This document shows positions 43,867 to 53,937 of a DNA stretch of 64,000 bases, piece after piece. A program made the position numbers and the translations under genes. The first letter of the stretch is position 1, and each line of letters opens with the position of its first letter. The notes beneath the pieces were generated by a model. The model saw nothing but the letters and a program-made list of their open reading frames with translations, ran no database searches and was not told the origin of the DNA. The stretch is taken from contig FQLW01000006.1 in assembly GCA_900120415.1 (NCBI GenBank), positions 310,001 to 374,000 on the forward strand, given 5' to 3'. The stretch is from Urmitella timonensis (lineage in GTDB: Bacteria > Actinomycetota > Actinomycetes > Actinomycetales > Actinomycetaceae).

Positions 43867-43925
43867 CTTTCAGCTCCTTTATAGGTAAGTTATATTCAGA
43901 GGTAGCAGGTTAAGCTGCACAAGTA

Positions 43926-44786
43926 TTAACGAAATTCCATGTTGATACCAAGTGGAGATACCTTGTCGGTTAAAGAATCCACAGCTAGATAATCGACTCC
44001 GCTCTCGGCATAGGAGGGCGCGTCCTCGATATCTAGATTCCCACTGACTTCCAGCAAAGTTCCGGGATTAATAGTTGCCCGATGCTCGGCTGCCAAAGTT
44101 GCTTGCTCAGGGCTAAATCCCCGTAGACGCAACAAATCTACCTGCATCTTTAATAAGGGATCTAGGTATTTGGTTGCCTCGATTTCTACTTCGATAGGTT
44201 TACCTGAAGCGCTGGTTCGCACATGATTCATCACATCCCCCAGCCCCGTCCCCAGCTGCAAGTGTGCTGCTCTTACCAGTGGGAATGAGCCTATTCCTAG
44301 ACGGGAAGTCATTCCCCCTCCTGCTCGCACCGCATATTTTTCAAGTTCACCTAAGCCCGGAGTAACCGAGAGGGTATCTCGCACCACTAATTTGGTCTGC
44401 GAGAGTGCCTGCGCCCACTGCGCCGTCTTGGTAGCAATCCCCGACAGGTGAGAAAGAAACCATAGACATAAATCTCCCGCTTCCAACAATCCACGAGTAT
44501 TGCCACTAAGTTCAAGCACGGTGGTTCCCGAAGTGACCTCGGTTCCATCGGCTACGCGCAGGTGTAACTGGTAATCCCCTAGTACCTGAGAAAGAATCTC
44601 GCGAGCGAGTGGAATTCCGCAGATAACGCCATCTTCACCAGCATTAAACCGCACTCGATTGCGGGTATTCTCGGGGATAGCAGCCCGGGTTGCAATATCG
44701 GGACCGTATCTGCGTGCTTCCTCAAGAGCGCGCGCAACTAGCTTAGGTACGTAATCCCCCTGGGGGTATTGCAGGAAATCAACCAT
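43926..44786 (-). CDS. NadC-like quinolinate phosphoribosyltransferase homologue with altered active site
   Basis: A 286-residue protein with the overall NadC fold: FLSHLSGIATKT, PGLGELEKYAVRAGGG and the C-terminal SGVDYLAVDSLT line up with NadC. Key positions differ: the TRKT loop reads LSVT, the NHR motif reads TSR, the KDNH motif reads RAAH, and the ERT motif reads GDL. These normally bind quinolinate and PRPP, so classical NadC activity is doubtful. No nadA or nadB is nearby. A GGAG ribosome site precedes the ATG. Whether this is a different phosphoribosyltransferase or an inactive homologue is open. Confidence 0.7.
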   Translation of the reverse strand: MVDFLQYPQGDYVPKLVARALEEARRYGPDIATRAAIPENTRNRVRFNAGEDGVICGIPLAREILSQVLGDYQLHLRVADGTEVTSGTTVLELSGNTRGLLEAGDLCLWFLSHLSGIATKTAQWAQALSQTKLVVRDTLSVTPGLGELEKYAVRAGGGMTSRLGIGSFPLVRAAHLQLGTGLGDVMNHVRTSASGKPIEVEIEATKYLDPLLKMQVDLLRLRGFSPEQATLAAEHRATINPGTLLEVSGNLDIEDAPSYAESGVDYLAVDSLTDKVSPLGINMEFR

Positions 44787-44867
44787 TGATTCTCTCCATC
44801 CTATCGGCGGCTACTGTGGATGCCCGTGGACGCCCTCCCCCAATCCTTTCATGCTTTGCGCTGAATT

Positions 44868-46151
44868 TTATGGTTTTACTACTGGCTCTAGTAGCTCTTT
44901 GCCCCCTAGGTAAGGACGCAACGCCTGCGGTACATATACGGAGCCATCGGCTTGCTGATGGTTTTCCAGGATAGCTACCAGCCAACGAGTACAGGCTAAG
45001 GTACCGTTCAAAGTAGCGACCGGCTGAGTTTTTCCGTTCTCGTCCCGGTAGCGAATCCCCAGGCGGCGCGCCTGATAGGTAGTGCAGTTCGAGGTAGAGG
45101 TTAGCTCTAGGTAGCGTTCTTGGCTGGGCAGCCAGGCTTCACAGTCGAACTTGCGGGCTGCTGAAGTTCCCAAGTCCCCAGCAGCGGTATCGATTACCCG
45201 ATACGGCAGTTCAACTTTTTGCAACATTTCCTCTTCCAACGCCAATAGGCGCTGGTGTTCTGCTTCAGATATTTCTGGACGGCAGTAAGAGAACATTTCT
45301 ACCTTGTTGAACTGGTGTACCCGAATAATTCCGCGCACATCTTTTCCATGGGAACCGGACTCCCGGCGGTAACAGGCTGACCAGCCGGAATAACGTAGAG
45401 GTTCTTCTCCTAGTTCCAGGATTTCCCCGCCATGGTAACCACCGAGGGCGACCTCGGAGGTACCTACCAGGTAGAGGTCATCGGCGGGTAGGTAGTAGAT
45501 TTCTTCGGAATGCTCGGTTAAGAAACCGGTTCCGCGCATCGTATCGGGAGTGACCAAGGTGGGAGTGGTCATGGGGATAAATCCATGCTGCTCTGCCAAA
45601 TCCCAGGCGCAGGTAAGTAGCGCCAGTTCCAGACGTGCCCCGATGCCTCGTAGATAGTAGAAACGGGAGCCAGAGACTTTAGCGCCTCGCTTAACGTCGA
45701 TTGCCTGCAGCATCTCCCCGATTTCCAGGTGGTCGCGAACTTTGATTCCCTCCGCTGCGAAGTCTCGAATCGGCTGACCGCGGTGAGCAAGTACTACATA
45801 GTCGTCCTCACCACCGGTAGGAGTTCCCGCCATAATAATATTGGGCAGCTTTTCGAGGAGCTGGCGAGATTTTTCTTCTGCTTCCCCCGCCTGTAGCTCA
45901 GCTGCTTTAACCTTGGCGGATAGCTCTTTTGCTTTCGCCAGTATTTCTGCGCGCTCATCGGGAGAGGCTTTCCCGATGGTTTTAGAAAGTGCTTTTTGTT
46001 CGGCTCGTATTGCTTCGAACTGTTGCTGTTTGTTCAGCCGCTCCGCATCTGCAGCAAGAACCGCATCAATGCGGCAGGGATCATCCCCGCGAGCGATAAG
46101 GGATTCTTTAGCTATCTGTGGGTTCTCGCGCAACTGTCGAATATCAATCAT
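44868..46151 (-). CDS. serS: Seryl-tRNA synthetase
   Basis: Charges tRNA-Ser. The class II synthetase of 427 residues starts with the typical [11 protein letters not shown] and a long helical arm (about 25-105). Motif 2 ([20 protein letters not shown]) and motif 3 ([19 protein letters not shown]) are complete. The ATG at 46151 lacks a ribosome site but has TATGAT 6 nt upstream, as in leaderless genes. It is divergent from the lipid-kinase-like gene. A tRNA-Ser gene is 2.4 kb away on the same strand. Confidence 0.95.
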   Translation of the reverse strand: MIDIRQLRENPQIAKESLIARGDDPCRIDAVLAADAERLNKQQQFEAIRAEQKALSKTIGKASPDERAEILAKAKELSAKVKAAELQAGEAEEKSRQLLEKLPNIIMAGTPTGGEDDYVVLAHRGQPIRDFAAEGIKVRDHLEIGEMLQAIDVKRGAKVSGSRFYYLRGIGARLELALLTCAWDLAEQHGFIPMTTPTLVTPDTMRGTGFLTEHSEEIYYLPADDLYLVGTSEVALGGYHGGEILELGEEPLRYSGWSACYRRESGSHGKDVRGIIRVHQFNKVEMFSYCRPEISEAEHQRLLALEEEMLQKVELPYRVIDTAAGDLGTSAARKFDCEAWLPSQERYLELTSTSNCTTYQARRLGIRYRDENGKTQPVATLNGTLACTRWLVAILENHQQADGSVYVPQALRPYLGGKELLEPVVKP

Positions 46152-46157
46152 GGGTTT

Positions 46158-46163
46158 ATCATA
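46158..46163 (-). promoter_or_regulatory. Putative -10 element of leaderless serS
   Basis: Minus-strand TATGAT ends 6 nt before the serS ATG; no Shine-Dalgarno sequence is present. The -35 region is not obvious. Confidence 0.45.
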
Positions 46164-46267
46164 TCGTCATCTATTGGCGATTCTCATCTTGCTTCACCTC
46201 TCGGTGTCGCTAATAGACCGAGCACCAGTAATCGATTGCTTTAGCATCAATCATTCAGCGAATTGTT

Positions 46268-46273
46268 TAGACT
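46268..46273 (+). promoter_or_regulatory. Putative -10 element of leaderless lipid-kinase-like gene
   Basis: TAGACT ends 7 nt before the ATG at 46281 with no ribosome binding site between them. Confidence 0.4.
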
Positions 46274-46280
46274 TGAGTCT

Positions 46281-47366
46281 ATGACTACTGCGCTCTGGAT
46301 TTTGGTGATTGTAGCTGTACTTTTAGGAATCATTTCTTTAGTTTCAACTATTAACGCCCGTCATCTCGCTAATCGCGCCATGAAACTAGCGATTAAGCAA
46401 GGGTTTTCAGCTCCCGCAGCTACCTGTGCAAATGACTCTTCCAAACGGGTAGCGATTATTTATAACCCTACAAAGATTTCTAACCTGGATGATTTCCGGC
46501 GCACTGTAACCCAACGCGCCCAAGCCACCGGGTATGACGAACCTATTTTTCTCGAAACGGACGAGGAATCCTTAGGAAAAAATCAGGCAAAACAAGCAAT
46601 TGAGCAACAGGTGGGACTGGTTATTTCAGCTGGTGGAGATGGCACGTTACGGATTATTGCGGCAACCCTGGCCGAAAGCCGAATTCCGCTCGGAATTTTG
46701 CCACTAGGAACCGGAAATCTTTTGGCCAGAAACCTTAATATCCCGGTTGATTCTTTGCGACGAGCCTGCGAAATTGCTTTTACAGGTAAAAATACCGAAG
46801 TCGATTTAGGGCATCTAAAAACTGAAACTGGAGAAGATTTTCCTTTCCTGGTGATGGCGGGTATCGGATATGACGCGGAAGTTATGGATAAGGTATCGAC
46901 TAAATTAAAAGCCTCAATCGGATGGGGAGCCTATGTCGTGTCGGGTATCGCCGCCTCTAACAATCCTCCTATCACTATGGATATTTCCTTTGGAGACCAG
47001 TCCCATACCCGTACTCGTAAAGTAAATACCCTGCTCTTTGCGTCTTGTGGGGAACTGGTTGGCGGGATTCCTTTACTCCCAGAAGCTAATCCTCATGATG
47101 GTTGGCTTGAGGTACTAATGCTGAGCGTGCGGGGAGGCCTAATCGGTTTACTAGAAGTCACCACTAGAGTATTTCGTGACACTTTGGGGTTGAAAAGACT
47201 AACCGCAGGATTGGTTTCAAAAACCGATGTGACCCGTACTCGCCGAGCTAGCGCCAAGGTACATGGCGAGGCGCGAATGATTCAGGTTGATGGGGACCCG
47301 GTGGGCAGCTATCGTGAAATCTCTGCTTGGCTTGACCACGGGGCAATAGTCGTGCGCGTCCCCTAG
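46281..47366 (+). CDS. Diacylglycerol kinase catalytic-domain protein
   Basis: A protein of about 361 residues with one N-terminal membrane span (residues 4-24) and a DAGK/NAD-kinase-like catalytic domain. Motifs: VAIIYNPTK, SAGGDGTLRIIA and LPLGTGNLLARNL. Relatives phosphorylate diacylglycerol or related lipids, such as DgkB or YegS types. The open frame begins at a TTG (46263), but the ATG at 46281 fits the membrane anchor and a leaderless -10. Divergent from serS. Confidence 0.85.
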   Translation: MTTALWILVIVAVLLGIISLVSTINARHLANRAMKLAIKQGFSAPAATCANDSSKRVAIIYNPTKISNLDDFRRTVTQRAQATGYDEPIFLETDEESLGKNQAKQAIEQQVGLVISAGGDGTLRIIAATLAESRIPLGILPLGTGNLLARNLNIPVDSLRRACEIAFTGKNTEVDLGHLKTETGEDFPFLVMAGIGYDAEVMDKVSTKLKASIGWGAYVVSGIAASNNPPITMDISFGDQSHTRTRKVNTLLFASCGELVGGIPLLPEANPHDGWLEVLMLSVRGGLIGLLEVTTRVFRDTLGLKRLTAGLVSKTDVTRTRRASAKVHGEARMIQVDGDPVGSYREISAWLDHGAIVVRVP

Positions 47367-47395
47367 CCCCCTTAGCTTCCACCCAATTTGCTCGC

Positions 47396-48331
47396 CTATT
47401 TACGTAAAATCGAGTCTACCCAGCCTCTTGCCCGCCTAAAATCAGTGTCCCCCGTGCGCGGGGCATGATCATTTCGCATCTGATCGGCGCGAGCGTATGA
47501 ACCCAAGAAACGTAAATCCTCACTAATGCGATATAAACCGCGTAACGCCGACTGTACGCGTTCTTCCCTAATATGTCCGTCAAGGTCGATACTGAAAACA
47601 TAACGCCCAGCTTGCCCCGCTAAGGGACGGGATTCAATCCGGCTAAGGTTAATTCCTCGCGCCGAGAATTGTTGCAACATTTCGAGGAGGGCGCCAGAAC
47701 GATAGTCATTAGGTAAACGCACTTGAATCGTAGTTTTATCCGCTCCACAAGGATCGGGGACGTGACCGGGATTGGCTAGTTCCACAAATCTGGTTACCGC
47801 CCCATGATTGTCGGCCACGTCCTCGAATAGAGCAGTTAGCCCATAGGAGAGGACGGCCGCGGAGGAAGCTAAAACCGCTTGGAAGGAGGCGGTTTCCTCC
47901 TCGGCAAGTATCCGGGCTGATTCTGCGGTAGAGGTGGTGGCTACGTGAACCACGTTCGGCAAGTTATCGGCAACCCAGTTTCGACACTGCGCCCAAGCAT
48001 GGGAGTGGGTGCCAATCCGTCTAATTTCGCTCAGCTGGGTACCGGGACGCACCCCTAATGTGAACCCGACCGGGACTATCATTTCTGCCACAATCTGCAA
48101 ACGTTTGTCCCAACCCAGGGAATCAAGAGTGGCGCTTACTCCCCCTTCGATGGAGTTTTCAATCGGAACCACTGCCCGCTGCGCTTTACCGTCGCGCACC
48201 ATATCCATGGCTAGGCGCTCCCCAGCGCAGGGAAACAGCTGGGCATTGTCTGGCGCTACTTGCAGTAACGCCTGGTGGCAGAAAGTTCCTACTGGCCCTA
48301 AGAACGCATAGCTTGTTACTGAAGCACTCAT
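47396..48331 (-). CDS. pheA: Prephenate dehydratase
   Basis: Converts prephenate to phenylpyruvate for phenylalanine synthesis. About 311 residues. The catalytic domain begins YAFLGPVGTFCHQA, contains the VPIENSIEGGV motif and the catalytic TRF motif (GAVTRFVEL), and is followed by an ACT domain with the ESRP motif (NLSRIESRPL), which usually gives feedback inhibition by phenylalanine. The ATG at 48331 is chosen over 48358 because AGGAAG lies just before it. No chorismate mutase domain is fused. Confidence 0.93.
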   Translation of the reverse strand: MSASVTSYAFLGPVGTFCHQALLQVAPDNAQLFPCAGERLAMDMVRDGKAQRAVVPIENSIEGGVSATLDSLGWDKRLQIVAEMIVPVGFTLGVRPGTQLSEIRRIGTHSHAWAQCRNWVADNLPNVVHVATTSTAESARILAEEETASFQAVLASSAAVLSYGLTALFEDVADNHGAVTRFVELANPGHVPDPCGADKTTIQVRLPNDYRSGALLEMLQQFSARGINLSRIESRPLAGQAGRYVFSIDLDGHIREERVQSALRGLYRISEDLRFLGSYARADQMRNDHAPRTGDTDFRRARGWVDSILRK

Positions 48332-48447
48332 CTCCACTTCCTTTTTCACTGCTATCACGATACTAGGAAAATGTTACTCACCCTTAGCGAGCCAAAAGAA
48401 TATGCCTGCGCAAAACGCGGCGCGCAGCGAGCCGCCCTGGCATATTG

Positions 48448-49284
48448 TCATAGTGTCTTTTCGGACTCGGGTATCTGCTCACGGTGAGCGACCCGATAAA
48501 CCATTCCTGGTTTTTGGTTTAGCGCCGCTTCCAAAAACTTGCGGCGTTTAATATGAACCCGGCGGGCCCGGAGCTTTAGCACTGCTTTCAACACGTCAAT
48601 AAACTGGTGCAGGCGGTGCATTTGGGATTTAAAATCTCGCCGACTAACGCGGTGGGTAAAGTTTACGGGAACTTCTTTAACCGCAAACCCGGCTGTGATT
48701 AAGCTGATGGTCATGTCGGTTTCTACTCCCCACCCTGCTGCCAGGGGTACAGCAGCTTGGAAAGCAGCGCTGGTTAGGCAACGTTGTCCAGAGAGAGGAG
48801 CTTGCGGATTCCAGCCAGTAGTGCGCCTAATAGCCCACTTAGATAGCCCCAGCACAAATCCGTGACCGCCCGCACCTGCCGGCTTGGGTAAAACCGCAAT
48901 CGTACAATCTGCCTCGCCTTTAACTACTGGCTCTATCAGTGGGGCTGCCTCGGCAGCACTTTCCCCTAAATCAGCGTCAAGGAAGAGTAGTAACGGAGGA
49001 GTTTTCCCCCTAATAGCCCGCATGGCAACCACTTTCGCCCCAGTTTCCATTGAAGAGGCTTTACCTCTGGTGACGGTATGACGGACAGTAACTGCACCCG
49101 CTTGGCGAGCAATCTCACGAGTGTCATCAGCTGAACCGTCATCTACTACTACGATTAGTTCCAGATTAACGAAAGGCAGGGCTTTTACCGCCCGAACAGT
49201 CATCCCAATCCGCTCGGCTTCGTCCTTGGCGGGAATAATTACCGCTACCCGCGGGGTTACCTGTTTACCTGGATTTTCATGCAT
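48448..49284 (-). CDS. Family 2 glycosyltransferase
   Basis: A protein of about 278 residues of the GT-A fold. VAVIIPAKDEAERIG opens the nucleotide-binding domain, followed by VVVDDGSADDT and the metal-binding region LLFLDADLGES. The C-terminal VNFTHRVSRRDFKSQMHR region resembles polyprenyl-phosphate-sugar-type enzymes and GpgS-like synthases. Donor and acceptor are unknown. The ATG at 49284 with GAGG 6 nt upstream is preferred over the GTG at 49302. Monocistronic, next to pheA. Confidence 0.82.
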   Translation of the reverse strand: MHENPGKQVTPRVAVIIPAKDEAERIGMTVRAVKALPFVNLELIVVVDDGSADDTREIARQAGAVTVRHTVTRGKASSMETGAKVVAMRAIRGKTPPLLLFLDADLGESAAEAAPLIEPVVKGEADCTIAVLPKPAGAGGHGFVLGLSKWAIRRTTGWNPQAPLSGQRCLTSAAFQAAVPLAAGWGVETDMTISLITAGFAVKEVPVNFTHRVSRRDFKSQMHRLHQFIDVLKAVLKLRARRVHIKRRKFLEAALNQKPGMVYRVAHREQIPESEKTL

Positions 49285-49579
49285 ATGTTGCCTCAGTTGC
49301 ACCTAGTCTTTAGGCTCAAACTTTATGGTTACATTCTAACCATAAATAGGCTACTTCTGAATCGCTTTACCCCTGCTTGAATTAAAAAACAGGTTTATAT
49401 TTTCGCGGTGCACGTCGTAACTTTGAAACCCGTTAGATAACTATGCCATATCTTATTTTCTTTCTTGTTTTTCACTCGTTTAGTTCCTCAAACCCTATCC
49501 TCTGCTGCTAGTGTCGATAAAGAACAGCAGCGGGTTAAACTTAACTAAGTTAGATTTCACTTAGAGGAGGGAGGATTGG

Positions 49580-51289
49580 GTGGCTAGCTCTGGGCGCATA
49601 AAACGTAGACTGTTTCGGCTAGTCGTAACGATTCTTACTCTGACGCTAGTGGCAATCATCAGTGGAGCAGCTTTTTTGTGGTTCCGTTATTCTGCTCGCC
49701 AGGCGGCTGCTACCGGTTATTTCAAAACGAAACCGGCATTAGAGGAAGACTTTCAAGCCAATGCCTATGGAATCAGCGCCTTTGTTCCCCTCCTTGGTCA
49801 GCAAACCCCACTAGAACCCGTAACTTACGGTGAATACCGCGTTATGGCTGGGGTTACCAAAACTGGCAGTGGAGCCATTGTACAACTGGCAGAAAACGGC
49901 ACTTCTAGCTGGTCAGTTGATTTGAACGCCCCCTTAACTGCCTGTGCCCGCCAACCCATCGGAGGAAAATCAGGAGATAATCGTTTCCTACCCTGTCTTT
50001 ACCGCTCTGGAAATGGTTCCGGTATCGCCATGGTTGATTTAAAAATGGGTACTGCCAAGTGGATTTGGGAATCTAGCGACTATTACGTAAATATCGCCAC
50101 CGAAGGCACTCAAATAGTGTTGGTTGGTGACGATCTTTCTCTGCTGCGTCTATCTGAGCAAGGTGAACAATTAACCGAGGGTCTGACTTCCCAAAAGCCC
50201 TCTGACCCGCAGTTCCAACCTGATGTTGGCGGATGTAGCCTCGATGGCAACCCTACACGGGAAGCTCCCGAAAGTTTTGAAACTTTCTCGCAAACACTTT
50301 GGGTTATCGGCCATAAAGGAATCAATTACCTGGTAGACCCGGAAACTAATCAGATTCAAGTGGCAAGCCCCGGAAGAATCATCCGAAATGCTGACGATAC
50401 TGCCTGGGCACTCAGCCCTAAGGACGGTTGTGTCCGCTCCTTCTTTATTCAGCCTCAACGCGGTCATGTGAGCGTCCTACCCGAGGGAACAACCGTGCCA
50501 GCTGACAACTCGGGTCACTTGACAGAGATGGTTCAAAAGGGCGGAAAGCTCTTCAAAATGGATTGGACGACGCTTCGATCCCTGCGGGCGGTTTTTAACG
50601 ATAGCGAGATGAAGCTTCAGACCGGCAGCCAAGTTTTACAGACCCCAAACGCCCTATATATTGCGAGCAACAAAGAATTGGAATGCTATTCCCGCAAAAA
50701 TGGCGCGCAACTGTGGTCTTTTAGCGAAAATGTTAAAGATTTACGAATACATCAAGACATTTTGCTTTATACCACCGAAAACGGGCAGTTAAAGGCAGTT
50801 TCTACCGCCGATGGCATTGAGTTATGGAGTCAGGAAATCTCCGAGAATTCTCGTCTAGAACCCATAAAAGACACTAAACAAATACGCACCCTCAGCCCCC
50901 AGGGATTACGGGCTTGGGGAGTGCACTCCCAGGAAAACTATTCAATTGCTAAAGGCGCTGCAAATCCGATTACCCCAGCAGAACCAGGTCTAACCTTCCC
51001 AGTTGATTCCTGTATCCGGGTCAGTAACGTAGATGGTTCCGGCAGCTCCTACCAGGTGAACTTTTCTCGTGTTTCCTGCAAATTAGAGGGAGCAGAAAAG
51101 ATTGTCCGGGTTATTGATACCGGGCAGATTGAACGAGGCAAAACGGCGAAAGATTACATCAGCAAATGCCTGGAAGATTCTAAGGCTACCAGCGCTATCA
51201 CGGTAACCAGCGCAATTGCTGACCCGAAAATATCTGCCTTGTGTACCGGTCAAGTCGCCACGGGCACTACACAGGTTCCATCACGGTAA
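49580..51289 (+). CDS. Membrane-anchored PQQ-like beta-propeller protein
   Basis: A 569-residue protein with an N-terminal anchor (about residues 12-35) and an extracytoplasmic domain of repeated strands ending in W or LW (for example GTAKWIWES, GAQLWSFSE, GIELWSQEI), typical of PQQ-like or YVTN-type propellers. No enzymatic residues are recognised; such proteins often act as envelope scaffolds. GTG start with GGAGGGAGG upstream. Its last 40 bp overlap the 3' end of thiQ on the opposite strand. Confidence 0.72.
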   Translation: MASSGRIKRRLFRLVVTILTLTLVAIISGAAFLWFRYSARQAAATGYFKTKPALEEDFQANAYGISAFVPLLGQQTPLEPVTYGEYRVMAGVTKTGSGAIVQLAENGTSSWSVDLNAPLTACARQPIGGKSGDNRFLPCLYRSGNGSGIAMVDLKMGTAKWIWESSDYYVNIATEGTQIVLVGDDLSLLRLSEQGEQLTEGLTSQKPSDPQFQPDVGGCSLDGNPTREAPESFETFSQTLWVIGHKGINYLVDPETNQIQVASPGRIIRNADDTAWALSPKDGCVRSFFIQPQRGHVSVLPEGTTVPADNSGHLTEMVQKGGKLFKMDWTTLRSLRAVFNDSEMKLQTGSQVLQTPNALYIASNKELECYSRKNGAQLWSFSENVKDLRIHQDILLYTTENGQLKAVSTADGIELWSQEISENSRLEPIKDTKQIRTLSPQGLRAWGVHSQENYSIAKGAANPITPAEPGLTFPVDSCIRVSNVDGSGSSYQVNFSRVSCKLEGAEKIVRVIDTGQIERGKTAKDYISKCLEDSKATSAITVTSAIADPKISALCTGQVATGTTQVPSR

Positions 51290-52260
51290 ATCTGCAGAGT
51301 GACCTCTTGATGGGCTTGTTTTTTGGACAGCTGCATCTCGAGTCCCGCCTCTGCCTGTCCCCTGTATTCTTCGTTTCCGTGATGCCAAGCCACTTCCGCT
51401 AAATACTTCCCGCGTCTTACCCGTAAATTATTGGCTCTAGCCGGTATCCCCTGCCCATCAGTACCCATCCTTAAAGCCCCTGGGGCTAAACCAAGCTCTG
51501 TACCGTCCTCGATTACAATCCCGAAATCTTTTGCTGCTGCCGGGCTTAAAAACGGGCGGTATCCCAGGAAAGATGCGGCTGTTTTAGAGCCCGGGTGTGT
51601 CCAAATCTGTTCGGAGGCATTGGAAACTAGAATCTGTCCTTTGTCCATGATTACGATTTGGTCAGCCAGCGAGAATGCTTCATCTTGATCATGGGTTACA
51701 TAGATAACCGTTAGTTTCAGGTCACCAATTATTTGACGCAAAACTATCAAAAGTTCCTCACGCAGGGCTCTATCGAGGGCGGACAATGGTTCATCAAGCA
51801 GCAACAGTTCTGGCTGGGGAGCTAGGCAACGCGCCAAAGCCACTCTTTGCGCCTGTCCCCCCGAAAGAGTATCAATCGCCCGATCCTCATACCCCGCAAG
51901 CCCTACAGTTTCCAGCAGTTCTCGAACTTTCCTGCGCCTTTGGGTTTTAGGAAGCTGCGACAGTCCATAGGCTACATTTCCGTAAACATTGCGATTGGGG
52001 AAAAGCTGCCCATCTTGAAACATCATCCCGAAGTGACGTTTATGTACCGCCACTTGCGCCAGGTTGCGTCCTTGCCACAAAATACTGCCCCCAGCCAAAG
52101 GTTCTAATCCCGCAATCGCGCGCAGCAATGAAGATTTACCGCATCCTGACGGACCTAGTAGCGCCGTGACCGTGCCTAACCGAACGCTTAGACTAACCCC
52201 TTTTACCGCTTCTACCAGCCCATATTCGATTCTTGCTTGGGAAATAGTTAAACCGTCCAT
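51250..52260 (-). CDS. thiQ: Thiamine ABC transporter ATP-binding protein
   Basis: ATPase of the thiamine importer. In 336 residues: Walker A GPSGCGKS near 36-43, Q-loop MMFQD, signature LSGGQAQR, Walker B LLLLDEP and the H-loop VTHDQ. A C-terminal TOBE-like domain (about 240-336) extends it beyond short ThiQ of about 230 residues. Its assignment to thiamine rests on the operon with thiP and thiB and the TPP riboswitch upstream. The ATG overlaps the thiP stop by 1 nt. Confidence 0.88.
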   Translation of the reverse strand: MDGLTISQARIEYGLVEAVKGVSLSVRLGTVTALLGPSGCGKSSLLRAIAGLEPLAGGSILWQGRNLAQVAVHKRHFGMMFQDGQLFPNRNVYGNVAYGLSQLPKTQRRRKVRELLETVGLAGYEDRAIDTLSGGQAQRVALARCLAPQPELLLLDEPLSALDRALREELLIVLRQIIGDLKLTVIYVTHDQDEAFSLADQIVIMDKGQILVSNASEQIWTHPGSKTAASFLGYRPFLSPAAAKDFGIVIEDGTELGLAPGALRMGTDGQGIPARANNLRVRRGKYLAEVAWHHGNEEYRGQAEAGLEMQLSKKQAHQEVTLQIYRDGTCVVPVAT

Positions 52261-53933
52261 CAGTGTTCACCAACTTTTCGCTTTCGCAGTGCTTCCACCG
52301 CGCTCATTATTACCGAACAGGTCAGACACAGAATTACCGCTGCTGCCATTGCCATTCCGTTTTCGGCTGGCCCCGCACTGCCGGAAAGTTTATAAATCAT
52401 CACCGGCAAGGTTAAAGACTCGGGAAGTACCAAGAAAGAGGCCGCCCCGAACTCGCCAAAACATACCGCGAAAGCAAATCCGAAAGCTACTACCAGGGCA
52501 CTCCAAATATAGGGACCATCAATAGTTAAGAAAACCCGGAAAGGTCGCGCCCCCAAGGTGGCAGCGGCTTCCCGCAGGCGGGGATTTACGGTTTGCAAAA
52601 TAGGACGCATAAGCCGAATTACCAATGGGGAGGCTCCCAGGGCTTGTGCTATCGGTAACAGGAAGGGGCTTTCTGCCAGATTCCAAGGGGGAGCTGCCAA
52701 GGTAATAAGGAAACCTAAACCAATAACTACGCTGGAAACCCCCAGAGGCAGCATATTTAGCGAGTCGAATATTTCGGCTGCTTTTTGCAGACGTCGGTTG
52801 CGGTAGTGGCGACTGGTTACTGCCGCCACTAAAGCTCCTAGCAGGGTGGACACTATTGCCCCGATAAATGCCGCCCGCAGTGAAACCCCCAGAGAATTGA
52901 TTACCGGTTGTTCTATCAAAACGGAGGCATCTGCGCGCGTGAGATCGAGATAGTTTTGCACGGTCCATTGACCGCGACGACGAAATGAACGAGTAATTAC
53001 CTGAGCCATGGGCATCACTATTAGTAGCATTATCACCGCGCCAGCTACGGCAATTGCTAAATAATGCCACCCTTTTGCGGTGCGAACAATTTCAACAGTT
53101 TTAAGTCTTGCGCTAGTGCGAGCCTTGTTTTGGTAATACTGGGAAACACTCAGCGCCAGCACCACCATGATTACTTGCAAAAGGGCTAATACCGCTGCGG
53201 AAGCTAAATCTAAATCAATTGAGGTTGTTTGATAGATTTGGCTCTCCAAAGTCGATACTCCGATACCTCCCAGTATCATTACCAGCGAATAGGACGAGCA
53301 GCAGTAAAGAAACACCAGGGAGGCTCCGGAGGCGATTGCCCCTAGTAGTTGCGGAAAAGTTACGGTAAAAAAAGCTCTAGTTGGGCTCGCTCCCAGAGTG
53401 CGGGCTGCTTGCTGGGCGCGTCCCGTAAGACGTGCCCACACTGGACCCACAGTGCGCACTATCAGAGAAACGTTGTAAAAGACCATCGCTAAGATAACGG
53501 CTCCTTTAGTGCCGTCCAGCTCTAAGAACGCTATCCAGCCTCCCTCAGAGAGTAAAGCTTTAAAAGCTGCTGCAACCCCGATAGTGGGCAGGACAAATGG
53601 GATAGTTACCAGTGCCCGCAAAATGGTTCTAAAAGGAAAATCAAGACAGTAAAGCACCCAGGAAAGAGGTAATCCAACCAGCACCGAGATTACAGTTCCC
53701 CCTATCGCCATGAACAGGGTGTCAGCGATGGCTCGCCAAGTGAGCGAATCCGAGATTACCCGCCACCAGGTTGTGAGGTAGCCACTTTCTTCCGCCTGAC
53801 CAACCCCCAACCATAGGAGTGCCAGTACCGGATAGAAGAAGCAAAACGCCAAAAATAGGGCGGGAATAACGGTCGCCAGGACGAGCATTGCTCGTCCTGG
53901 CGTGACCGATAAGGTGCTGGGTTTTATCGACAA
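52260..53933 (-). CDS. thiP: Thiamine ABC transporter permease
   Basis: A 557-residue fused permease with about 12 spans in two homologous halves, each with an EAA-type loop (for example QQAARTLGASPTRAFFTVTFP in the first and REAAATLGARPFRVFLT in the second), as in ThiP and FbpB. The start is TTG at 53933, just 4 bp after the thiB stop. It forms the membrane channel for ThiB-delivered substrate. Confidence 0.9.
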   Translation of the reverse strand: MSIKPSTLSVTPGRAMLVLATVIPALFLAFCFFYPVLALLWLGVGQAEESGYLTTWWRVISDSLTWRAIADTLFMAIGGTVISVLVGLPLSWVLYCLDFPFRTILRALVTIPFVLPTIGVAAAFKALLSEGGWIAFLELDGTKGAVILAMVFYNVSLIVRTVGPVWARLTGRAQQAARTLGASPTRAFFTVTFPQLLGAIASGASLVFLYCCSSYSLVMILGGIGVSTLESQIYQTTSIDLDLASAAVLALLQVIMVVLALSVSQYYQNKARTSARLKTVEIVRTAKGWHYLAIAVAGAVIMLLIVMPMAQVITRSFRRRGQWTVQNYLDLTRADASVLIEQPVINSLGVSLRAAFIGAIVSTLLGALVAAVTSRHYRNRRLQKAAEIFDSLNMLPLGVSSVVIGLGFLITLAAPPWNLAESPFLLPIAQALGASPLVIRLMRPILQTVNPRLREAAATLGARPFRVFLTIDGPYIWSALVVAFGFAFAVCFGEFGAASFLVLPESLTLPVMIYKLSGSAGPAENGMAMAAAVILCLTCSVIMSAVEALRKRKVGEH

Positions 53934-53937
53934 TCCG

